Assembly: GCF_002104995.1 (NCBI RefSeq)
Contig: NW_024468315.1
Span: 1-45,492 of the forward strand
Source: Linderina pennispora
Lineage: Eukaryota; Kickxellomycota; Kickxellomycetes; Kickxellales; Kickxellaceae
Length of the DNA stretch: 45,492 bases
Reading direction: 5' to 3'
This document shows, piece after piece, positions 8,802-18,657 of this stretch. Every line of letters begins with the position of its first letter. Within the stretch, counting starts at the first letter, position 1. The translations under genes were made by a program, and so were the position numbers. The notes under the pieces were generated by a model. The model saw nothing but the letters and a program-made list of their open reading frames with translations, was not told the origin of the DNA and did not search any database.

Positions 8802-11800
8802 CTAGGTACGAGCATTCTGTGGCGATTTTGACAAGGAGACACCAGCCGCTGCCAGCTGATCGTATATTCCGGCATACGAGTGCGGGTCTGCCGACTGCTT
8901 TCTGGTCAGCACTTTCCTGGCTGGTGCTGGTACTTGTTTCACCGGCCGATCAGAATCCACCGGCTTGCCATTGTCGGAGCTGGTAAACACCTCGTTCCCG
9001 TCTTCCGAAGGTATAGGGATGATGTTGGTGAATGGAGCCTCAGGCGTCGGGACATTGCTCTTTATCTCAGGAATATCCTGGTTGAGCCGATGAAGGTTGT
9101 CGCGCATCCAGTCCTTCCAGCGCCTGAGCGGGATGGGTTCCAGCGCCAGCCGCTCTTCCTCGGTAATAAATGTAGTCCGATCAGCCTCTGGCCCGCACAT
9201 GCGTGTCTTGCCCCATGAAAAGTCGTCAAACCGCCAGAATGCATACAGGGGCATAACAAAATTCCATATCGGGATAGCCAATATATAGATGAGCATCCAG
9301 TATATGTAGACAACGCGCTGGGTGGTTATCAGAATCATGATACCCTGCAGCAGGAATGTTAGTGCCATCAGCATCAGTGGTAGCGCGACTGGGTGGCCCA
9401 GGCATTCGGCGATGATCAGGTAGTAGAGGAACACCACTGATGATGGGAGAACCACGTTTCCCAGCAGGTCCATCAGCACCAGAAACTGCATTGAGCAGCA
9501 GAAGGTGCCGCACAGGTCTGTGACCAGAATCAGCTCTAGCAGGTTGTGGATAGTTGAGTTAATCCACCGGCGGCGCTGCGAGATCAGGACTGAGAACTTG
9601 TCCGGCACTGTGGTACGGCAGATCGCACGCGGCACATACATCATCTTGCGCTTCGGGAACGCGCGCAGCAGCACTGTTGTCAGGTAGCGGTCCTCACCCA
9701 GTAATAGCAGATTTTTTTGGTGTAGGGTGTGGGTGTCGGTACTGCTGTATGCACAGAGTACTTCTGGTGACACTAGCAGTGGCACAACGGAGCCTGCAGC
9801 GGCCTTGCGGCTAAAGATGCGGTACATTGAGCAGCATCCTGGCAGACAGGTCACGCCGCCCCACAGGGATTCGAACGCCTTGCTGAGATGGTGTGAGATG
9901 TAGTACTCGTAGACCTGGATCCGCGTCACCCACGATGCCGTCTTGTTGGCAATCCTAGTCTCACCGCACAGCCCCATGATCCCTGCATCGCGCTCCATGG
10001 CAGCCACAAGACGGGCAATGCACTCGACGTCAATCTGCGTGTCAGCGTCGACCATCATTAGGTACTCGAACTGGTCTGGATTCAAACGTGCTAGCTGCGA
10101 CGCATACCGACAAAGCTCAAACTCGAGCGGTGTCAGATGGTTGTTCATCAGCACGTTCTTGAGCCACTGCAGGATGATCAGCTGCGAGTCGCGCTTGCCG
10201 CGGTTCCCGGCTTTGGGCGAATCGGTGCGGCGCTCGAGTTTTGTGCCGACCTTCAGCACAAGTATGCACGGGGTGCTGGCACCGTTGGCGCTCTTGTATA
10301 CACCAGGAATGACCTCGGCGGCATTGAACTCGCGAGGGCCTTCGCCGATAGCAATGTACGGCAGCGGGCGTGTGGGCTTTTCAGTCGGAATTTTTGTGAT
10401 CAGGCTGCGCAAGATCTCTGACGTGGTGCGATGGTCTCCAGCGCACGACACTTCACCGTCGGCGACGATAAATGCCAGCTTGCGGTTGTTGGCATAGTTA
10501 GTCTGCGCAATGGAGTCTAGAGTGCGTCGCAGTGTCTCCTCGTCCTCGTTGTAGCAGGTGATGGTGATCAAGACATGCGGGACACGCGTGTGCGAGCTCT
10601 TTGTGAAGTGCCTGGCGACCTTGGTCAGCTGTAGCGAGAACGCCCAGTCGAACACGACAGCGCATATGAGCTTTATCAGAATGATTGCGTTGAGGATGAC
10701 AGTGACCGAAATCATAATCGCCGATGATATCACGCACCCGATCGTACTACCCTCGATGCGGCCCAGACGGAACTGCGTGTCCAGACATGGAATCAGCTCC
10801 TGGAGCTCGGCGCTACGAGACAAAAAGATAGATGCATCGGTGCCGATGATCCGGTGCAGGGGTTCAGTCAGGTCTGGACCAAAGTACTCATAGTAGGTGT
10901 GGTTAGACTGGTTCATCTCGATGTTGGCAAAGTATGTCTTGAGCGAGTAGACAAACTCGTTGTAGACGAACAGCTTCTCAGAATTGTTGCCTTGCAGGAT
11001 ATCTTCCCACTGGTACACAACCCACTTGTCTGTCTGCAGACGCTTCAGCCTCTCGAGGACGGACTCAGCTGCCGTGCACAGAGGGTTGTTGCCAAACAGG
11101 CTTACACAGTGCGTCTCGGATTCGCCTGGCGGCCAGTTGTGACAGTGCCTTGCCTCGTCATGGAACGGAGCAAACTGGCTGCTGGCGTCATGTCCCACTG
11201 CCTCGTGCGCCAGCTGCAGATGCTGCATGTCGTCCTTGTCGGAGACGTCATAGATACGCCCGCGGACCACAGTCCATTTCTCAGTTGAATTCATGGAATG
11301 GTTCTCTGACAGCATCTGCAACGAGATCTGCTCGACCGGATGACAGAACAGGAAGGAGAGACCGAACGAGAACATGGCCGTGACGAAGGTGATAAACAGG
11401 ATCAGGAAGCATAGCGCGATTTTCTCGCGCCACGCCTGCCGCTTCTCGGGCGTTTCCTTGCGCAGCAGCTTGTTCAGCACAAAATTGGGCATCCAGAATG
11501 TCAGGATGCGTGCAAACATGCGCCAATACGGGCCGAACCAAGCGCTGTCGTGGTAGCGGTTATATGGATCGTGTGCTATCAGCGGCTGGGTGTCGGGCGT
11601 GGCGATCTTGCGCCATCTATGTGTGCCGGTGCTTGTTGGGCGAGAGGTTTTCAGAAGCTCTACACCTGTAGGCTTTGGAGGCTGGCTGCTAGGTCCCACT
11701 GAGGGAGGAATATTGCTGGCTGGCTGATCTGCATCGCCAGAAACTCTGGGTGTCGATGCAACGTCAGCAGGCATGCATAGCTTATCCGTCTGTCGCGACT

Positions 11801-12657
11801 CACGCCTCAGCGCTTGTCCGGTACGGTAGTCGAGGAACTTCAGCGAGGCGCGGGAGATGCTATCTTTGATTTTGTCAGATAGGCTCCTGTCGCCACAACC
11901 CTGTGGGCTGTCTTGTCGCGACCACCCTTCTCTGGCAGCAGCTGGCTCATTCTTTTCGCTGAGCCCATGCGGTTGCCTGTCTGTGATCGGTGTGTGCAGG
12001 GCACTTGCAGTGGGTACTTGCAGCCGTGGTGGCAATTGGGTACTGTGTCTCGATGTATCCTGCAGGTGGCTGCTAGGACGGCTAAATGATGCTGGGCAGG
12101 CCGGCATACTAGGTTTCTTAAGGCTGCTTGTAAACGCATGCTGCTGGGGTGCGTGCTCGATGCTATGGAGCTGGCTAGCTGCCTGCTGCGCTGGAGACAT
12201 TCGTTCGCCGGTACTGCCAATAGGCGTATATAGTGGCGACATGCGGGCAGAGTCGACCACCTGGATCCCAGGCGTAGGCACTGGGGTGCTGGTTCTGGAC
12301 TGAGGACAAGTTGACTCAGGGGATGCTGGAGGTGGTACAGAATGCAACGGACTCGTTTGGATCTGGGCGTCACAATACGTGGCGAGATGCTGGTCCCCGC
12401 AGTCGATTGGTGTGTTGAGCGCCGACGTGACACCCGGCTGTCCGTAGGACTGCTCGTTGGTTACGTGTGCTACCGACAGATGGTCTGGGCCGCCCCCGGG
12501 GCGATGAGCCAGCTCGGGTACGCGGACAGATTTCCGTGGGCTAGTTTGAGCGAGGGGATGTGCCAGCTTTGGCACTGGAGCCCGACTATGAACTGAAGGG
12601 TGGTGATCACCATGACGAACGTCGTGCATGGACCGTTGGTCTGACTGGTGATCGTGT

Positions 12658-12713
<56 letters not shown>

Positions 12714-15081
12714 AATTATCAGCGACCGCATGCTCTGACGTAGATTGGATCTCACCTCGTGGTTACTCGTCGGTGGCCGTGCCAGGTTGTTCCTGCTGCC
12801 GCTAGCAGACATCTGACGGATAGGTATCAGGGGCTGTTCAGACGAGACTGAACAGACAGTCGCAGGCGGCCTGGATATCGGTATCCGCATATATGGTGCA
12901 TGAGAGCTGCTGGGTTGAACACCGGTAGTTGATGCAGCAGGTGCATGGTGCGGGCTGGGGTTTATGCGCTCAAGGTCACCGACAGTGCTCCTCTGCTCTG
13001 ACGGCGGCTGAGCATTTGTCTGCTGCTGGGATCTCATGTGTGGTGTCCTTTGAAGCGGGTGCAACGTTAGCTTGGGCAAGCTTCGGTAGCGCGATTTGCG
13101 CCTCAGTGGCTGCGGTGCAGTGGTGCAGTGCCGGACTGACGGAATTTGCGATGCAATAGCAGTACTCTGCCTAGGCGGTGAAGCTGGTTTCTGCACCTTT
13201 GGAACCAGACTGCCACTGGCAACACTATTACCAGCCACTGTAGCCACTGCTGCTGGCACCTGGTCCAGGTGAGAGCCTACTGAAGGCAGCAGCTGCGGAG
13301 CAGGGGTATTGCGCACTGCAACCGTCGCTCTACGTTTGGATGATGGATCTGGCTGCAGCAGCTTCGGGACCACGATGTTGAGACCATTCGTGCTGCCGGC
13401 CAGAAAGGATACTGCGGCCGGTGCCCGATTCTGGTTAGACAGTATTGAAGGCGGCGGCCGCCTCGGAACCTCGGTGAGAATTGAGCTATTGCGCACAGGC
13501 GGCGCCGCGCGCTGTGATGCAGAAGCACCCATTGCCGAAGGCTGCGGGCGCTGAGGCATAGGCGTTTCCTGACGCACTGCTGGGGCTTTGAAGGCATCCG
13601 GCTTATGTACTGGCGGCGGTCTGTGGACAGTGGCTTGGATTCGGGCTCCCGTATATTTCGCCGAAGCCATCTCAGCCTGTGGCCGGGCTGGCGTGCCTGT
13701 TTCCACTGCTGGATGCTCTGCTGCTTCGCTCAGCACTGGCAGTAGTGGCTGGTTGCCGACAGTCTTTTGTCGTGGCGGAATCCTCAGTGACCTCAGAGGC
13801 ACCGCTGTTCTATGCATGGGGGCTAGTGGTGGCTGGGCGGTCGGGTACATGGCAACCGCGTGCTTGACGGACTGGGTGCTGGACTGGGCAGCTGGCAGCC
13901 ATCCAGATAGTGGCGCCTTCGTGCCGGGTGCTCCCTGGGTGCTGATTGTGGACTGCGAGGTGGGCCGGAGCCTCGGCATGTAGTGGCCATCAGGGAGGCT
14001 TGGAGTGCAGATTACAACTTCTTTGTTTTCAAGCACATCAGCGACCTCGTAGTAGCCGGCATCGCGGGCCAGGTCTGCCGCGGTCTTTCCCTGCTTGTAC
14101 TCAGTGAGGATCCGGATTGAAGCATGCTCCAAGAGCTCTCGGCAGATGGCCGATGCGGCCAGTAAAGGCAGCGTACATGAGCGATGTCCATCCTGACTAC
14201 ACAAATATGGTTGGTTTAGTGGCTTGCTGGAGGCACAGCGATATGCGTGTACTGGTATAGTACCTACCTTGTCTTGGACGTTGACGTGTGCTCGCCTGGC
14301 CAGAAGCAGCACGACTACTCGTCTCCGGCCGCGGAACGATGCCAGCATCAGCGGAGTCTTGCCAGTGTCGTCACGAGCCTCGTGTGCTAGTTTGTCGTGA
14401 CTCAGAAGCACTTCAAGAATATCTATGTGGCCGTGGTATGCGGCGAGATGCACTGGAGCCACACCCTCCTTGTTGCGACAGGTTGGTGACACGCCTGACC
14501 TCAATAGTGTCGAAGCACATTCTCTGTAGCCACTGGCTGTCGCGTGATGCAACGCAGTATCGCCCCGGGCATCTAAACGCTTTCAAACAAAGAAAAAGCG
14601 AGTATTAGGCTGAATGTTCTGCTGCACTTTTTAGTGCTGCTATCAGGCATCTCCAATGTTTCCTACCCTGGCATTCAAGCGCTGCTTTGTCGTTCTGGCA
14701 GATCCAGCCAACGATGCTGGTGGAGTTGTAGCGGCACGCAATAATCAGCGGCGTGATCTGGTTTGACGCCCGTACGTTGGCTGTTGTTTGCTCGCTCAGA
14801 GAGCGTAGCTGCGAGAGAAATGTCTCCAGATCGTTCCTCATACATGCGCGCAGCAGTGTTCGCCTGCTTTCGGGGCTTCTGCGCACAGAGGTGACCAGGG
14901 TTGCTTGGTTGATTTGCGATTTCGAATATGTGCTGCGGATTTCGCTGTCCTTGGCAGACAGCTGCGCTGGCATTGTTCTGGTACCGTTGATGTGCCGAGC
15001 ACTCGTCGAGCTGTGTGGGTTGTTGGTGTCTGGCTGCGATGACGACGCATGCTGGCCTGCATTTTTACTTGATTTCGACAT
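8802..15081 (-). CDS. Ankyrin-repeat class IV-type chitin synthase
   Basis: About 2,037 residues in three exons: 15081-14667, 14572-14268 and 14196-8802; introns 14573-14666 (94 bp) and 14197-14267 (71 bp). Chitin synthase polymerises UDP-GlcNAc and extrudes chitin across the plasma membrane. Residues about 72-300 form seven ankyrin repeats (for example GDTALHHATASGY, GKTPLMLASFRGR), whose register continues across both splice junctions. A long Pro/Ser/Gln-rich disordered linker with 19 consecutive Gln follows. From about residue 1150: a TM pair, a cytochrome-b5-like WTVVRGRIYDVS segment, another TM block and the GT2 core with TCYNEDEETLRRTLDSI, DAD (10041-10055), EDRYL (9681-9695) and QRRRW (9563-9577). 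Three to five TM helices follow, the Chs3-like order. One extra base near 14134, inside repeat 6, must be ignored. The ATG at 15081 is the first in-frame start after an unstructured leader. Confidence 0.9.
12657..12713 (-). repeat. CAA/CAG microsatellite encoding 19 Gln
   Basis: An alternating CAA-CAG run, read minus, lies inside the disordered linker of the chitin synthase, between an IIQ and an HDHQ segment. Such a tract is likely to vary in length between strains; the mixed codons would slow slippage compared with pure CAG. Confidence 0.95.
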
Positions 15082-16419
15082 ACCACAGTGGGAATCGCAG
15101 TTTGCGCAAAAAATAGATTTGGGTTGGCAATCGACGTGGGTGTCAAGGTGAATGTAAAAATAGGTGCAAAGGTGGTCAAACAAGGGGGTGTCAGAAATCG
15201 ACAAGTCGTGCAAGGATATGAAAAGCGGCAAGATGAAGGACGGGGGAGGAAGGGAGGGACCTGTAGCATATCTGTTTGGAACGTTGCAGGTTTGCAGTCC
15301 GGCCCAGGAACCCAGTGTTTGAGCTCTGGATGTGCGGGGGAATATGTCGGATATCAGGCCAGTATGGCTGAGATCCTGTGTGGAGAGACCGAATCGAATA
15401 GTAGCAGACGCACATTTTCGGCATTGAAAATGTTGCGTGGTGGGATGTCAACAGACAGGTGTATGAGGAGTCATGGATGCTGGGGCTTGAGCACGTAAGC
15501 AAGTACGAAATGGCCGTTCCGTGACAAAGTGGGATAGGATGCGGAGGTGAAGTGATTGAGGAGTGGAGAGCACGGCGGCTCGGGGAGAGATGTGTCAGCA
15601 TGTAGATGTGCTGGCCGATCATGACGTGAACGACGAAATTAGGGTGGCAGCGACTATTGCTGCTCCCCTTCGTGGTTCGCATTGAGATGATGGCGCAGTT
15701 GCTTTGCCTGTGGCATCACACCGCTTTCATTTCAGCGTCGAAAACACCAGGGGGATACGCAACAATTTATTTCAGCGACTCGCACCAGTCGTCGTCACAG
15801 GCGAGCGCTCTTCTCAGGATGGTCGAATGAGAGTAGAAAACAGCGCTCAGCCAGTGAGAGCCCTAAAAGATTTCTTGTTGGGACAGCCTTTGAAGCCGGC
15901 CCACAGCATGCCGCCAAAACTTTCTAAATTTAGCACAGGCACTATTGGACCAAATCAGGCTTCTTCCAACGGCTGGTCGCTTTATTTTTTAAAAGCCTGT
16001 CGGGCTGCTTCGTCTTCCTCTTCTCCTTCAGCAATTCCTGGACTTTTTTTTTCTTCTCTACCTCTGTTCGTTTCTTGGTATTTCCAATTGGCTTTTTCTC
16101 CCCGAAGGAATAGTACCGGACCGCTTTCTTTTCCTCTTCCTATTACACACCTCCACAGACATAAGCGTCGGTTGTTGCGGGCAGGCCTTTTTAAGCGAGC
16201 GCTTCATTTTTGCATAAAGCGACGCAACAGCAAGCTTCGTTTCTGACCTTCTTCTTCCCTGCAAACCGGGCTCCACCGCTTTTTTCCTTTCACGCCTGTG
16301 CACCCGTTTTCCATTCCTTTTCTCGGCTGGGCTGCGAAATAACTAGAGTCTACGCGCTTCTACACGGGGGAAACAACGACCCAGACTCGGCATTCGTTTA
16401 TAGACACAACACAAGGGCC
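15082..16419. other. Shared upstream region of chitin synthase and CHS7
   Basis: 1,338 bp between two divergent start codons, without a supportable gene. The CHS7 side (about 16000-16360) is strongly C/T-rich, like fungal transcription initiation regions. Several short open frames exist but have no protein-like character. The layout would allow joint control of a chitin synthase and its export chaperone. Confidence 0.6.
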
Positions 16420-18258
16420 ATGTACAAGTTCGGCTACTACGACCAGATCTGCCACACGGTGCAGATGGCAGCGTGCCCGCTGCTGGGGGCAAACCAGATT
16501 GGGTTTGAGCCCAGCTGCTACGCGCGTAACATTGAGGTGAGCAGCGCGCTCATCTTCCAGGCGGCGTCGCTTATTATCGACATCATTGCGCTGTTCATGA
16601 CAGTGATTATGATCTTCCACGTGCGCTCCAAGTACACGGCGGTCGGGCGCAAGGAGATGGTGCTGTTCTTCTACCTGTACTTCCTGATGACGGTGCTGGA
16701 CTTTATCACGATCTCGGGCATCATTCCGATTGCGTCTCCAGTGTATCCGGTAAGTACCCGAGAGGCGGTTTTGTTTTTTGTTTTTGGGATGAGTCTGTTC
16801 TCTCTTGGGAGGTGGGGGGATGTCTATCTGGCTCGTCCTCCCTCCCTCTTTTTTTGAGTTCTTACTGCAGGCTGTGGTCGTTTTGATTGAGATACACACA
16901 CCACACTGTTGTCAGACGGTCTTCTCGTTGTTTGTCGATCCTCTGGCTTTCGTTGGTGTGCTCTTTTTTTCTCTTTGGGTGTGGGTCTATCATTCTCGGT
17001 CGGTGCTTTTATTGCCTACTACCCGCTTTTTTGTTTCCTCTTGGTCTATTCATTCCTTTGTCTCCCCTTTTTCGGGAGGGGATGGGAGGGGAGAGAATAA
17101 TGAGGAGACATGCGTGTGGGATGGTTGGCAGTGGTGAGAGTGCGCACGGCCAATACGAGAAAGCCGCCCCAACAGAGCACACGGCACACACAACAAGGCT
17201 GCTTCGAATTTGTGCGTTTGATTCATGGCCTTGGAGTGGGTTTGTCGTAGCATTCTCTTTGTGGTTGTCACAAAGGCACACAATGAGGGAAGGTCTGACC
17301 TCCTGGGAGGGGTCTGGGCAAGGCAGCCCAGCGGATGCATCTACTCTCTGCCATGTGCGTGTGCGTATGCGTGTGGAGAGCGAGGGGCTCTCGGGGAAAA
17401 GGGAGGCTGGGGAGTGGTGGTGGGAATATCGCGGGCTGGCCTCTGACGCAAGGCGCACAATGGAGACTAGAGGGGAAAGACTATGGACATTCTCTGGGAC
17501 GAAAACAAAAGCACTTGCTAATTTTTTTCGCTTATTTGGCGTATTGGATGTAGTACTTTGTGGCGGGGTATCTTGGACTGACGAGCGCGATGTGCTGGTG
17601 CCTGATGCTGAACGGGTTCATTGGGTTCCAGTGGGCTGAGGACGGAACGGCAGTGTCCCTGTGGTCGTTCCGGCTGACGTCGCTGGTGATTTTCGGAGTG
17701 ATGTACTTTATCTCGATTGCGACGTTCAAGGGCATTGCGTCGTTTACGCCGGCGCACCCGATCGGGCTGTTCATCGTGCACTTTATCTTCAACCCGTTCT
17801 GCCTGTTCGTGTACGTGATTCTGCAGATTATCCTGGTGGTGAACACGCTGGACGAGTACTGGCCGCTGGGAAACATCTGCTTTGCGGTGGTGTTCTTTAT
17901 CATCGGGCAGTGCATCCAGATATTCCTGAGCAACAAGATCTGCGATGCGATCAAGCACTACGTGGACGGAGTGTTCTTTGGCACGATCTGTACGCTGCTG
18001 TCGGTGATGATGATTTACAAGTACTGGGACTCGATCACCAAGGAGGACCTGGAGTTCAGCGTTGGCGGCAAGGGCAATGTGTGGGAGGTCAAGGAGCTGC
18101 TGAACGAGGACGACGAGTTTGCGCCGTATGCTGGGCAGGCGGCCAACACTGTGGGGCCGGCTGGAGTGTCGTTTGCCAACACAAATTCGCAGTACGGCGG
18201 GTACGGACAGCAGGGCGGACAGCAGCAGTACCAGCAGCAGGCGTATCCTCCGTACTAG
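16420..18258 (+). CDS. CHS7: Chitin synthase export chaperone Chs7
   Basis: 344 residues from exons 16420-16749 and 17554-18258. Chs7 is a seven-TM ER protein that folds Chs3-type (class IV) chitin synthases and lets them exit in COPII vesicles. Conserved blocks: MYKFGYYDQIC, ACPLLGANQIGFEPSCYARN, IDIIALFMTVIMIFHVRSKY and AVGRKEMVLFFYLYFL. The SPVYP|YFVAGYLGLTSA sequence joins across the intron, followed by NGFIGFQWAEDGTA and the near-invariant YKYWDSITKEDLEFSVGGK near the C-terminus. The tail is Gly/Tyr/Gln-rich. The intron (16750-17553, GTAAGT...TGTAG, phase 0) is 804 bp, several times longer than any other in the window. The gene is head-to-head with the chitin synthase it is expected to serve. 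Length and frame are normal. Confidence 0.94.
16750..17553 (+). other. Long intron of CHS7 (804 bp)
   Basis: Donor GTAAGT follows a Pro codon and acceptor GATGTAG precedes a Tyr codon; the protein matches Chs7 on both sides. The interior is T- and G-rich, with open frames that have no protein-like sequence. I see no RNA gene in it. Confidence 0.85.
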
Positions 18259-18657
18259 AGCAAAGTAGGCCGGTTACTTAGTATTATCTCCTTCCTTAAA
18301 TAGGCACCCTTTTCTTGCATTCCTTCTATATATCTCTGTAAACCCACGCGGAATCTCTTGTCGCGCCTCTACATGGCCACTGAGTTTCTGAGCATGTGCC
18401 TGCTTTGGCAGGGGCCCGGTACAAGAGGTGGAGCTTAGAGGCGACTGTAGACAGGCAGATGGAGCAGAATCTATGCGTAGTACAAGACAGCGGGTATTTT
18501 CGAGAGCGGGCAGAATAGTACTAGGCAGTAGTCTGCAACGTAGGACACTGGGGAGGGATGGGGGAGCCATAGTTGGCTGGCGCTGGGTTTGGAAGTCAAG
18601 GAGCGAGGATGGCATGGGGAGGATAGAAAAGGCAAAAATAAAAAATCACTTTTTTGG

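Noticed and set aside
15704-16246. 180-codon plus-strand ORF in the CHS-CHS7 gap
   Set aside because: No conserved motif; composition reflects C/T-rich promoter sequence.
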